Shown here: positions 1 to 8,630 of the stretch, piece by piece
Numbering within the stretch: position 1 is the stretch's first letter
Layout: the number at the start of each line of letters is the position of its first letter
NCBI GenBank assembly: GCA_030018005.1
Contig: JASEGT010000012.1
Location: 218 to 40,591, forward strand
Reading direction: 5' to 3'
Length of the DNA: 40,374 nucleotides
From: Actinomycetota bacterium
GTDB taxonomy: Bacteria; Actinomycetota; Aquicultoria; Aquicultorales; Aquicultoraceae
Made by a program: the position numbers and the translations under genes
The notes under the pieces: generated by a model
What the model was told of the DNA's origin: nothing
Databases searched by the model: none
Seen by the model: the letters and a program-made list of their open reading frames with translations, nothing else

Positions 1-3000
1 GGTTGACCGGTAGATGTTATATGATGTGACGTTCTCACTTGCCGGGTTGTTTTTCCAGTTCAAAGAGTAGACATTATTCAACCCGGCCGCTACCTGCAGC
101 CCGGTCGGCGGCGTCGGCGGCGTCGGCGCAATCGTGTTGAGCGAGCCGGTCAGGGGCTCCGAGGTCAGCGAAACCATATCCGGGATCGTGACCATTACGC
201 TCGCGCTCGACTCGATCGAGGCGCCAATGGTGCGGTCTATCATCGCATCCGCCGCTATATCGTATGTTACCAGCAGTTTCGCCGGGTTTGCCGGTGTGAT
301 CTCAGCGAGCTTGATGTTGTTGAATGTAGTTCGCCCGCCTACAAAGGTCTTCGATGTCGAGAGTTGCCAGTCGTTTGCCGAAACGGAGCCGTTGTTGTCG
401 GCATCGTACCACAGTTTTATGCCATTGGACGCGGTATCGCTATCGGTCGCCGTGCCGATTCTCAAAACGTCGAGCGTGCTCAACCTGACTCTATCTTCTG
501 CTACCGATAAATCGAGTACTTGCATCAACTGGTCGTTTTTGCCGACGATGACGTCATGCGGTGCCACCAAACTCTGTCCGATGGCAAGCGTGTCGGGCTT
601 GTCGTCGACGGTTAAGGTAGCGCCGTCTAAGGTGCCGAAATCGGCGACGGTATCGGGCGAGGCGACCTTGATGTCGCTCAAGGATTCGCCCCCGTTAAAC
701 GAGACGCTGCCCGTAACTGTTGCGCCCACCTTAGCGAGGCTTGAGAGGTCGACCCCGACAAGGATCGTCTCGGTCGTCTCCGGCGCAACCGTGAAGTTTA
801 ATCCGCCAAAGGCGGCCACACCGGACGCGGTGGTGGTGGAGGCGATAACCTCGCCGGTATCTATGATGCCGTTTGCGTTTATGTCACGCGCCAGCTTGAC
901 AAGCTGTATATCCGAGCCGAGCGCGGTACCGGTCTGCTTGACGTTAAAATCGGTTACGGTGATGCCATCGCCGATGCCGGCGGCAAGGCGCACGACGTCT
1001 AAGACGTTGTCTACTGTGCCTTGCTGGCGACTAGCCGATGCCGGCGGCGCATGCGTCACCGTCAAAGTATCGTTTGAACTCGCTATCGTCCGCAGGTTCG
1101 AGACCAGCGCGCCGCCAAGGGCTGCGCTATCCGGGGCGGCCACGGTGACGCTTTGGACTTTGGCGCCGAGGGTTGCCCCGAGCGCCGCACCCGAGGCGAC
1201 CGAATAGGTGACAAGGAGCTTCTTCGGTGAGACAAAGGAGACCTCATGCCCGATATTGTCGAAGGTGACTGTGCCGCCCGCTAGCGTCTTCGACGTTGAG
1301 AGCTGCGTGTCGGGCGCGCTTAAACTGTTGGAGCCGTCGACGTCTAGGAAGAGCTTGACCCCGCCCGACTTGATATCGGCATCAGTTGCCGTACCGGTCG
1401 TGACTATGGTGATGGAGTCGATGGCGGCACGGTCATCCGTGGTGAAATCCAGTACCTGGATAAGGTTGTCATCGGAGGCGCGCTTGAGCAGGCCTGACTC
1501 GACAAGCGTCTGCGACACATTTAGAGCATCAGGCTTGTCGGTGATCGTTATTGTGGCGCCGGTAAGGTTGCCGAAAGCAGCCACCGTATCGGGTGAGGCG
1601 ACGCGCAAGCCGCTCAACGTCATGTTGGCATTGTATGCGAGGTCGCTTCGTATAGTCGCCCCGACCGTTGCGGTTTTCGATATCTCGAAGGCGAGCAGCA
1701 CTGTTTCGGTGGTATCTGGCTGAACAAAGATATTTAGGCCATCAAAGATCGACATGCCCGAGGCGGTAGATGTCGAGGCAATCGTCGGCTCGCCCACATC
1801 GTAAGCACCGTTATCGTTGAGGTCGTCGATGAGCTTGACCGAGAGTATATCTGAATCGGTTGCCGAGCCGAGGTTGCGAACGGTAAAGCCGTTTATCGTC
1901 ACACCGTCACCCAGACCGGCATGAAGCTGTATGACATCGCTAACGCTAGGTGTCGATTCTTGCGCGGCTCCAGAAGCAGCCGGCGGCACATTGGTCACTG
2001 TCAGGGTGTCCGCCGAGAGCGTTATGGTTTGGAGACTTGAGTCTACGATGCCGATAGGGGCGACTGTGTCGGGAGCTGCAACCGTAGCTGCGCTCACGCG
2101 GCTTCCGATTGTGGCATCGACCGTCGCGGTCGAGGCGATGGAATATGTCGCGAGCAAATTCGTGGTTTGACTATTTAATATATCGACGCTGAGGCCGCCG
2201 AAGTCAGCGGTCCCCGCGACAAAAGACTTAGCGGAGAGGATGCTGTCCGCAGCATCGAGAGCCCCGTTGGCGTTTGCGTCGAGCCACAACTTGACGCCAT
2301 TCGCTTTCGTATCGGAATCAGCGGCGGTGCCTATGCGGTTAACCGTTAAGGATGTAAGTGTTGCCGAGTCGTCGAACGCCCCGATCGATAACGTGATTTT
2401 CTGTATGACGTTGTCATCCGAGAAGCGCGCGACGGTGCCGGTAGCCACCAAACTCTGTCCGATGGCAAGCGTGTCGGGCTTGTCGTCGACGGTTAAGGTA
2501 GCGCCGTCTAAGGTGCCGAAATCGGCGACGGTATCGGGCGAGGCGACCTTGATGTCGCTCAAGGATTCGCCCCCGTTAAACGAGACGCTGCCCGTAACTG
2601 TTGCGCCCACCTTAGCGAGGCTTGAGAGGTCGACCCCGACAAGGATCGTCTCGGTCGTCTCCGGCGCAACCGTGAAGTTTAATCCGCCAAAGGCGGCCAC
2701 ACCGGACGCGGTGGTGGTGGAGGCGATAACCTCGCCGGTATCTATGATGCCGTTTGCGTTTATGTCACGCGCCAGCTTGACAAGCTGTATATCCGAGCCG
2801 AGCGCGGTACCGGTCTGCTTGACGTTAAAATCGGTTACGGTGATGCCATCGCCGATGCCGGCGGCAAGGCGCACGACGTCTAAGACGTTGTCTACTGTGC
2901 CTTGCTGGCGACTAGCCGATGCCGGCGGCGCATGCGTCACCGTCAAAGTATCGTTTGAACTCGCTATCGTCCGCAGGTTCGAGACCAGCGCGCCGCTAAG

Positions 3001-5421
3001 GGCTGCGCTATCGGCGGCGCTTACCACCACGTCGCCCGCGAGCGCTATCTCGGAGCCAAGGCTCGCCCCGACGGTCGCGGTCGCGCTGACCGAGTAGGTC
3101 ACCAGAAGCTTCTTCGCACCCGCGGCGCTTACCGGCAGATTAAATCCGTTAAAGGCGGCGACGCCGGCGCTAAAGCTTTCGGAGGCGCCGAGCTGGGTGT
3201 CGGGTGCGTTCAAGCTCCCGGAGCCGTCCACATCTAGGAAGAGCTTTACCCCGCCCGCCGATATATCGCTGTCCGCTCCGGTCCCGGTCCGCCTTATGCT
3301 AAGCGCGGTGATGGTGGCTTCATCCTCGGCCATGCTCGCGTCTAAGACCTGGATGAGGTTGTCCGCGGAGGCGCGGGCCACCGTCGCCGTCGTCGCGGCC
3401 GACTGCGATATATTTACGGTATCCGGTTTGTCCGTTACCGTCACCACCCGCCCGGCGAGGCTGCCAAAGGGGGCAACCGTATCGGGGGAGGCGACCGCGA
3501 GGCTCGCCGCGCCGGCGATATTTGCCTGGAGGCTCGCCCCGACAAGCGCGGTGGGGGAGATATCGGCCACGACAAAGAGCGTCTCGGAGGCGCTCGCGGC
3601 GATGGCAAAGTCGATCGCGAAGGTCACGGCGCCCCCGCTAAAGACCCCCGAGCCCAAGGTCACATCGACCCCCGGCTCAAAGAGCGAGTTTTTATTTGAA
3701 TCGTGCACCAGGCGCACGCTTGATACATCCGCGTCCGTTGAGCTACCGAGCTCATCGACCCGAAGCGAGGTGACGCGCACCCCGTCGCCGGCGGAGGCGG
3801 CAAGTGAGAGCCGGCTAAGGGGCATGTTTAGCGCCCCTTGTGCGGTCGAGGTATCCGCCAGGGATACCTGGGTTACACTTAAGGTATCCGCCGAATCGGC
3901 GACTACCCGCAAGGCGGAGCCGAGCGGGGTGGCGCTAAGGGCTGCGCTATCGGGGGCGCTTACCACCACGTCGCCCGCGAGCGCTATCTCGGAGCCAAGG
4001 CTCGCCCCGACGGTCGCGGTCGCGCTGACCGAGTAGGTCACCAGAAGCTTCTTCGCACCCGCGGCGCTTACCGGCAGATTAAATCCGTTAAAGGCGGCGA
4101 CGCCGGCGCTAAAGCTTTCGGAGGCGCCGAGCTGGGTGTCGGGTGCGTTCAAGCTCCCGGAGCCGTCCACATCTAGGAAGAGCTTTACCCCGCCCGCCGA
4201 TATATCGCTGTCCGCTCCGGTCCCGGTCCGCCTTATGCTAAGCGCGGTGATGGTGGCTTCATCCTCGGCCATGCTCGCGTCTAAGACCTGGATGAGGTTG
4301 TCCGCGGAGGCGCGGGCCACCGTCGCCGTCGTCGCGGCCGACTGCGATATATTTACGGTATCCGGTTTGTCCGTTACCGTCACCACCCGCCCGGCGAGGC
4401 TGCCAAAGGGGGCAACCGTATCGGGGGAGGCGACCGCGAGGCTCGCCGCGCCGGCGATATTTGCCTGGAGGCTCGCCCCGACAAGCGCGGTGGGGGAGAT
4501 ATCGGCCACGACAAAGAGCGTCTCGGAGGCGCTCGCGGCGATGGCAAAGTCGATCGCGAAGGTCACGGCGCCCCCGCTAAAGACCCCCGAGCCCAAGGTC
4601 ACATCGACCCCCGGCTCAAAGAGCGAGTTTTTATTTGAATCGTGCACCAGGCGCACGCTTGATACATCCGCGTCCGTTGAGCTACCGAGCTCATCGACCC
4701 GAAGCGAGGTGACGCGCACCCCGTCGCCGGCGGAGGCGGCAAGTGAGAGCCGGCTAAGGGGCATGTTTAGCGCCCCTTGTGCGGTCGAGGTATCCGCCAG
4801 GGATACCTGGGTTACACTTAAGGTATCCGCCGAGATCACGGTCAATTCCGCTCCCAACAGGTTGCCATAGTCAGCTATTGAATCCAGAGCGGCGACAACG
4901 ATATCGCCGCTCGCGTATACGAGGTTGCTCTGAATGATTACGCCCGGCGTCGCGCTCGCCGATATGTCGAATGCGACTAAAATCGTTTCGGTAGTATCGG
5001 GTGAGATTGCGAGATTGATGCCGGCGAATGATGCTATGCCTCCGGCTGTCGTCGTCGAGGCTAGGATTTCGTCGATTCCAACATTATAGACGCCATTGGA
5101 ATCGATATCGCGAATCAGTTTCAATAAGGATATGTCCGAGTCGGAAGCCGTGCCGATTTGGTTGACAGTTATATCCGCAACTGTGATGCCGTCGCCGGCA
5201 GGGGCATAAAGATAAAGGATATCTCCGATTACATTCGATGAACCCTGGAGAAACGACGCGTTTGCGGGGGGGAGATTGCTTGCTGTAAGCGTCTCTTCCG
5301 AGGCGTAAGCGTTTGTCATAGAAGAGAAGAGAAGCAACAGAAATATTATGCCCATGAAGAGGGCTGATTTGCTTAACCGCATATGAGAATATGTGTTATG
5401 AGGCTTAAAAAAACGTGACAT
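1..5421 (-). CDS. Giant secreted repeat protein, C-terminus outside window
   Basis: This is an uninterrupted minus-strand frame of at least 1,807 codons that runs off the left edge. The N-terminus is a signal peptide: a basic stretch, a hydrophobic core of about 17 residues, then TNAYA before SEE. The body is made of repeated units of roughly 150-300 residues, each with phrases like DSDI..VKL..D and at least ten acidic loops of the form DxNxNG or DxDxSG (DINANGIIDTGE, DVDGSGSLNAPD, DANANGALDAAD), which resemble dockerin or EF-hand calcium loops. The last residues seen (PPTGLQVAAG through YNIYRS) read as the start of a fibronectin type III domain. The start at 5421 has GGGTGAT just upstream; an in-frame ATG at 5382 also leaves an intact signal peptide. 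I infer a surface or S-layer-like adhesin. The family is not firmly recognised. Open frames on the plus strand here are mirror images of it. Confidence 0.85.
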   Translation of the reverse strand, partial: MSRFFKPHNTYSHMRLSKSALFMGIIFLLLLFSSMTNAYASEETLTASNLPPANASFLQGSSNVIGDILYLYAPAGDGITVADITVNQIGTASDSDISLLKLIRDIDSNGVYNVGIDEILASTTTAGGIASFAGINLAISPDTTETILVAFDISASATPGVIIQSNLVYASGDIVVAALDSIADYGNLLGAELTVISADTLSVTQVSLADTSTAQGALNMPLSRLSLAASAGDGVRVTSLRVDELGSSTDADVSSVRLVHDSNKNSLFEPGVDVTLGSGVFSGGAVTFAIDFAIAASASETLFVVADISPTALVGASLQANIAGAASLAVASPDTVAPFGSLAGRVVTVTDKPDTVNISQSAATTATVARASADNLIQVLDASMAEDEATITALSIRRTGTGADSDISAGGVKLFLDVDGSGSLNAPDTQLGASESFSAGVAAFNGFNLPVSAAGAKKLLVTYSVSATATVGASLGSEIALAGDVVVSAPDSAALSATPLGSALRVVADSADTLSVTQVSLADTSTAQGALNMPLSRLSLAASAGDGVRVTSLRVDELGSSTDADVSSVRLVHDSNKNSLFEPGVDVTLGSGVFSGGAVTFAIDFAIAASASETLFVVADISPTALVGASLQANIAGAASLAVASPDTVAPFGSLAGRVVTVTDKPDTVNISQSAATTATVARASADNLIQVLDASMAEDEATITALSIRRTGTGADSDISAGGVKLFLDVDGSGSLNAPDTQLGASESFSAGVAAFNGFNLPVSAAGAKKLLVTYSVSATATVGASLGSEIALAGDVVVSAADSAALSGALVSNLRTIASSNDTLTVTHAPPASASRQQGTVDNVLDVVRLAAGIGDGITVTDFNVKQTGTALGSDIQLVKLARDINANGIIDTGEVIASTTTASGVAAFGGLNFTVAPETTETILVGVDLSSLAKVGATVTGSVSFNGGESLSDIKVASPDTVADFGTLDGATLTVDDKPDTLAIGQSLVATGTVARFSDDNVIQKITLSIGAFDDSATLTSLTVNRIGTAADSDTKANGVKLWLDANANGALDAADSILSAKSFVAGTADFGGLSVDILNSQTTNLLATYSIASTATVDATIGSRVSAATVAAPDTVAPIGIVDSSLQTITLSADTLTVTNVPPAASGAAQESTPSVSDVIQLHAGLGDGVTINGFTVRNLGSATDSDILSVKLIDDLNDNGAYDVGEPTIASTSTASGMSIFDGLNIFVQPDTTETVLLAFEISKTATVGATIRSDLAYNANMTLSGLRVASPDTVAAFGNLTGATITITDKPDALNVSQTLVESGLLKRASDDNLIQVLDFTTDDRAAIDSITIVTTGTATDADIKSGGVKLFLDVDGSNSLSAPDTQLSTSKTLAGGTVTFDNIGHEVSFVSPKKLLVTYSVASGAALGATLGAKVQSVTVAAPDSAALGGALVSNLRTIASSNDTLTVTHAPPASASRQQGTVDNVLDVVRLAAGIGDGITVTDFNVKQTGTALGSDIQLVKLARDINANGIIDTGEVIASTTTASGVAAFGGLNFTVAPETTETILVGVDLSSLAKVGATVTGSVSFNGGESLSDIKVASPDTVADFGTLDGATLTVDDKPDTLAIGQSLVAPHDVIVGKNDQLMQVLDLSVAEDRVRLSTLDVLRIGTATDSDTASNGIKLWYDADNNGSVSANDWQLSTSKTFVGGRTTFNNIKLAEITPANPAKLLVTYDIAADAMIDRTIGASIESSASVMVTIPDMVSLTSEPLTGSLNTIAPTPPTPPTGLQVAAGLNNVYSLNWKNNPASENVTSYNIYRST
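563..1115. repeat. Repeat A, copy 1 (553 bp)
   Basis: This block appears identical by eye to 2444-2996 (offset 1,881 bp, or 627 codons, so the reading frame is kept). With a single mismatch at 1116/2997 the match continues to 1131/3012. It encodes one unit of the giant surface protein, including the loop DINANGIIDTGE. Confidence 0.9.
2444..2996. repeat. Repeat A, copy 2 (553 bp)
   Basis: Second copy of repeat A, in the same orientation and frame as 563-1115. It directly adjoins repeat B copy 1, so A and B units are arranged in series in the protein. Confidence 0.9.
2995..3894. repeat. Repeat B, copy 1 (900 bp)
   Basis: This 900 bp block recurs at 3934-4833 (offset 939 bp, or 313 codons) with one mismatch seen by eye (3015 versus 3954). 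A 39 bp spacer at 3895-3933 separates the copies. Each copy encodes 300 residues of the giant secreted protein, including the loops DSNKNSLFEPGVD and DVDGSGSLNAPD. Confidence 0.92.
3934..4833. repeat. Repeat B, copy 2 (900 bp)
   Basis: Tandem partner of 2995-3894, nearer the protein N-terminus. Near-perfect DNA identity including silent positions points to recent duplication or continuing homogenisation, not to selection on protein alone. Confidence 0.92.
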
Positions 5422-5563
5422 ATCACCCAATGACGCGTGGGTGCAAAAGAAGCTTTTGTCCTACAAATCTCATGTGCAACTATTAGATCTACTAAGATAC
5501 GGCTACTGCTTCAAAACCCTAGAAAATCAAACTTGCTTCTTGCACTCTGAATCTTTCAATGAC

Positions 5564-5586
5564 GGGCTTGGTCCAATCGCAAGCCC
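5564..5586. other. Stem-loop abutting the stop of the TPR gene
   Basis: A 7 bp perfect inverted repeat, GGGCTTG and CAAGCCC, flanks a 9-base loop and touches the stop codon of the minus-strand TPR gene. No T-run follows on either strand, so it is at best a weak terminator or an mRNA end-stabilising hairpin between this gene and the giant repeat gene. Confidence 0.5.
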
Positions 5587-6293
5587 TACTTCAGATCGTC
5601 CAGACCGGTTTGAGCGTCTGTGTTGCTGCTGTCCAGTTCGAGAGCTTTCTCAAAAATCGCTTTTGCATTTGAGCGCTGGCCTTTTTGTTTGAAGATGTCA
5701 CCCTTGGCGCTATAGATGCGAGAGAGAAAGTAGTCGTCCTTGCTTATGATTTTCTCTAGCTCACCATAAGTAGTCAGAGCCTTGTCGAACTCTTTCTTCT
5801 CCACGTAAGCCCGTGCTAAATCCATGCGAGCCGCAGTGAAATTAGGGTTCATCTTCGCCGCCGCCTCAAGCTCCACAATAGCCTTGTCCAGCTCTTTCTT
5901 TTGCACCAAAATCCTACCCATATTATAGTGAGCATCGGCGGACTCAGCGTCGAGCTTAAGCAAGGCCTCGTACTGCTTGAAGGCCTCGTCGAGCTGTCCT
6001 TTTCGTTCGTAAGAGTAGGCGAGTTGCATCAGCGCGTAGGAGTCTTCGGGATCTCCCGCAACCGCTTTCTTAAACTCGACGAGCGCGCCATCCCAGTCTC
6101 CCTTCTTATAGAAGTCGAGGCCTTTTTCGCGCGCTTTGACGGCCTCTTCTTTTGAGACCTTGGCTTGTTCGGTTCCGTTCTTGTCGTTGCCGCTGATAAT
6201 CGCGTATGCGCCAATGGCTATTATTACCACCAGGGCCGCCGCGATAAGCAGGTACTTGCTCTTAGAGTTCCGTGATGCGTTAGTGGCTGGCAT
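5586..6293 (-). CDS. Membrane-anchored TPR protein
   Basis: The 235-residue product has a short basic N-terminus, one membrane segment at about residues 13-34, a charged linker, and then about five tetratricopeptide repeats from residue 50 to the end (for example AREKGLDFYKKGDWDGALVE and AHYNMGRILVQKKELDKAIV). The TPR part should lie outside the membrane as a protein-binding scaffold. The start is secure: AGGAGGT lies nine bases upstream. The gene sits between the secreted six-haem cytochrome and the giant surface protein, all on the same strand, so I infer a role in assembling or anchoring those envelope proteins. No enzymatic motif is visible. Confidence 0.85.
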   Translation of the reverse strand: MPATNASRNSKSKYLLIAAALVVIIAIGAYAIISGNDKNGTEQAKVSKEEAVKAREKGLDFYKKGDWDGALVEFKKAVAGDPEDSYALMQLAYSYERKGQLDEAFKQYEALLKLDAESADAHYNMGRILVQKKELDKAIVELEAAAKMNPNFTAARMDLARAYVEKKEFDKALTTYGELEKIISKDDYFLSRIYSAKGDIFKQKGQRSNAKAIFEKALELDSSNTDAQTGLDDLK

Positions 6294-6321
6294 TTATTGA
6301 GACCTCCTGTAGTCAATACTA

Positions 6322-6355
6322 AAAGCCAGACGATAGGAAAATCGTGGCTGGCTTT
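6322..6355. promoter_or_regulatory. Strong hairpin upstream of the TPR gene RBS
   Basis: Two stacked perfect arms, AAAGCCAG/CTGGCTTT and ACGAT/ATCGT, close on a 6-base loop with a 2-base bulge on one side, 13 pairs in all. On the minus strand it ends about 15 bases before the AGGAGGT of the TPR gene and is followed by TTTAGT. It may be a terminator or attenuator for read-through from the cytochrome gene, or a leader structure. Confidence 0.6.
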
Positions 6356-6483
6356 CCGAGATATAAAATTGCTGCGACAAATAGTTTTTGAAGGTAAGGA
6401 ATTGTGCGTGGACTAAGTTATTCGGCAAAAAATCACCGCCAAAGACCCCTTTATCTTGCGGATTTCATTACTACATATTATCG

Positions 6484-6511
6484 CAAAAACTGCAAACATA
6501 AGCAAGTTTGC
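6484..6511 (-). terminator. Probable intrinsic terminator after the six-haem cytochrome
   Basis: Read on the minus strand, GCAAAC and GTTTGC form a 6 bp stem around an 8-base loop and are followed by AGTTTTTG. It lies 66 bases after the stop of the cytochrome gene. The stem is AT-rich and the T-run short, so efficiency is uncertain. Confidence 0.5.
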
Positions 6512-6577
6512 CCATATTAATAAGTGCTGGTAGGGGTAGCAATCAAATAATAAGTCGGGGGAAGATGGCCCGGATGC

Positions 6578-7492
6578 CTATTGGAGCGAGCTGGTGTTGT
6601 GGCAGCCGTTGCAGATACCGTCTAGCTCGGTCGCCTTGCTGCCCGATTTCAGCATATCCGGGGTGCTTACTGCGGAACCCCCCGTCGATGTGCTCTCGGA
6701 CGAATGCGGGAACTTGCCGCCTATTCCGGTTGCGGTATGACATTGCCTGCATGTTGGGCCGCTGTTAATGCCATCTAGCGGATTGACGACAGCCCAGCCG
6801 GCGGTGTCTGTCGTATAGCCGGAGCCGGAGACAGCATGGCTGTAAGCCGTTTGTGTGGTCCCGGACATCAGCACCTGTTTAGGATCGGTATGGAGCCCGA
6901 AGTCCGCGTTGTGGCATGTTGAGCACCAGTGCGACAACGTTTGTGTCGTCTCTTTGGTCGATGCGTTGATAAGGGAGGCGTTGTAGTATAGATAAGTCTT
7001 GCCCTGGTTCGGGTCTTGTTTCAAGAGCTTTGTGGTCGTGTTGCCGGCGAGCTTAACGGTTTTATTGTCATGCGGCGAGTGACATTCGACACAGCCCCAG
7101 TTACTGGTCTGAATCGTATATGGGTTGACCGTATCGTCCGGGGCTATTAGGCTCTCCTCGTTTTTCTGAGTTGCGGAGAGGCCGTGGCCTTCTTCATTTA
7201 GCGCTACTTTAGTACCGATACCTGCGCCTGCGACCCCATGGCAGAAATCACACGTTTCGGCTCTCGTATTAGCTCTCGTCAGCATGTAAGAGCCTGTCGC
7301 GAGGTGAACCGCGTGACATTCCTTGCATTTATTTGAAGTTGAAACATAGCCCCCGTGTGGACCTGATGGCGTGCTGGTTGCTGTGTATTGTTGTGGGACG
7401 TTAAAACCTTCGGCTGCGGCTATAGATGCTGTTGCTGCGATAAGGCTGAGAACTAAGGCTACGAGGACTAAACTCTTTTTACAAAACGTCAT
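6578..7492 (-). CDS. Secreted six-haem c-type cytochrome
   Basis: The 304-residue product has a clear signal peptide (basic start, hydrophobic core, then ASIAAAEG) and no further membrane segment. It holds six CxxCH haem-attachment motifs in order: CKECH, CDFCH, CVECH, CSTCH, CRQCH and CNGCH, the last almost at the C-terminus. Spare histidines such as HAVH and SHW could be distal ligands. The spacing resembles 'doubled CXXCH' secreted cytochromes. It is followed by a TPR gene and preceded by NHL and TPR genes, so I infer export to the surface and participation in extracellular electron transfer. Assembly into a filament is possible but not shown. The ATG at 7492 has only a weak upstream ribosome site (GGGTTTTAT). 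Confidence 0.9.
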   Translation of the reverse strand: MTFCKKSLVLVALVLSLIAATASIAAAEGFNVPQQYTATSTPSGPHGGYVSTSNKCKECHAVHLATGSYMLTRANTRAETCDFCHGVAGAGIGTKVALNEEGHGLSATQKNEESLIAPDDTVNPYTIQTSNWGCVECHSPHDNKTVKLAGNTTTKLLKQDPNQGKTYLYYNASLINASTKETTQTLSHWCSTCHNADFGLHTDPKQVLMSGTTQTAYSHAVSGSGYTTDTAGWAVVNPLDGINSGPTCRQCHTATGIGGKFPHSSESTSTGGSAVSTPDMLKSGSKATELDGICNGCHNTSSLQ

Positions 7493-7566
7493 ATAAAACC
7501 CGTTGTTGAAACTTGCTTACATTAAAACCGAATGCTTGAGAGTTTACGTAGTGATTAGCTATAACA

Positions 7567-7595
7567 ATACTAACATAAAGCTTGTATCGGCTCAA
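7567..7595 (-). promoter_or_regulatory. Candidate promoter of the six-haem cytochrome gene
   Basis: On the minus strand TTGAGC (7595-7590) and TAGTAT (7572-7567) are separated by 17 bases and lie about 75 bases upstream of the cytochrome start. This is a moderate match to the housekeeping promoter consensus and would give the cytochrome its own transcript apart from the NHL gene. Confidence 0.4.
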
Positions 7596-7646
7596 GCTCT
7601 TTATGGTAATTCATGCCAGAACCGTGCGAGCAGTGAGCGCGCAGCC

Positions 7647-8615
7647 CTATTCAATGGTTATTTTGACGACCTGAACCCGGTCGTTGAATTTATCCGCAAT
7701 CGCGAAGATGCCGTTCTGGTCGTATGCGATGCTTGAGGGCTGGTTGAACTCACCCTCCTTGACACCCTTTTTACCTAGAGTCGCTAGTTGCTTGCCTTTT
7801 GCATCGATGACCTTGACCGAATTATCGAAGGCGTCGATGAGATAGAGCAGGTTCTTCTCGTCCATCGCCATGCCGCCGGGAAGACCGAAGGCACGGTCGG
7901 CCGCCTTGATGTCCTCGGCAGGCTTGCCCTTTACCCACAGCAACTCGCCACTTCTTGAGAATGCCTGGATTCTGAGATTGAGGGTATCGGATACGTAGAC
8001 CTTACCGCTTTTGTCTACTGCGATACCGGTCGGGCAATCGAAATCCCCCTCTTCTCGGCCGCGCTTGCCCCATTGCGTAAGGAGACGCCCTTTGAGGTCG
8101 AAGACCATGATGTGCCCGTAGGTGGTAAGGTATAACTTGCCGTTTTCAACATGCGGCTTAAATGGCACCATGACCTTGAACTCGCTCTGGAATTTACCTT
8201 TTCCGTCGTAGATGACGACTTTACTGAGCGCTTTGTCGGCGACATAGATGCGCCCGTCTTTCGATGTGGTGACACCGGTCGGCTCCATCAGCTCGCCCTT
8301 GCCGAAACCTTTTTTACCGACTTTTCTTAGATATTGACCGGACGAGCGGAAGACGAGGATCCGCGCGTGACCGGCGTCGGCGACATAGATGTTGCCCTCG
8401 TCGTCGAAAGCGACATCGGTCGGACGGGACAGCATCTCATCGGTCTTAGTACCGTAGCCGTAGATGCTGAAGACGTGTTTCATCTGCTTGGTGTCGACGG
8501 CGGTCGCGCCTAGCGGACGCGATAGAATAAAGTATAGATAGAGCAGCAACGCTGCCATTATCATCAGTATTACAAGTAGTGTTACCAGGAAACTTCTAAG
8601 ACTTATTCTTTGCAT
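7647..8615 (-). CDS. Membrane-anchored NHL-repeat beta-propeller protein
   Basis: The 322-residue product has an N-terminal membrane anchor (about residues 9-32) and then an extracytoplasmic region of about six NHL repeats, seen as repeated phrases RPTDVAFDDEGNIYVADAGH.RI, EPTGVTTSKDGRIYVADKA, CPTGIAVDKSGKVYVSDTLN.RI and QPSSIAYDQNGIFAIADKFN. NHL repeats fold as a beta-propeller used for protein or ligand binding; no catalytic residues are evident. The start has GAGGAGTT directly upstream. It lies 15 bases after a TPR gene and upstream of the secreted six-haem cytochrome, so these are likely cotranscribed or coregulated. I infer a scaffold role in cytochrome export or assembly. Confidence 0.88.
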   Translation of the reverse strand: MQRISLRSFLVTLLVILMIMAALLLYLYFILSRPLGATAVDTKQMKHVFSIYGYGTKTDEMLSRPTDVAFDDEGNIYVADAGHARILVFRSSGQYLRKVGKKGFGKGELMEPTGVTTSKDGRIYVADKALSKVVIYDGKGKFQSEFKVMVPFKPHVENGKLYLTTYGHIMVFDLKGRLLTQWGKRGREEGDFDCPTGIAVDKSGKVYVSDTLNLRIQAFSRSGELLWVKGKPAEDIKAADRAFGLPGGMAMDEKNLLYLIDAFDNSVKVIDAKGKQLATLGKKGVKEGEFNQPSSIAYDQNGIFAIADKFNDRVQVVKITIE

Positions 8616-8630
8616 AACTCCTCGGCTTAT

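Noticed and set aside
134-4870. Several plus-strand open frames of 79-357 codons
   Set aside because: They all lie in one phase opposite the continuous minus-strand repeat gene, start without ribosome sites, and repeat exactly where that gene repeats. The minus strand has the signal peptide, calcium-type loops and fibronectin-like end.
5441-5692. Plus-strand 83-codon frame
   Set aside because: It has no ribosome site, overlaps the end of the TPR gene, and its composition does not look protein-like.
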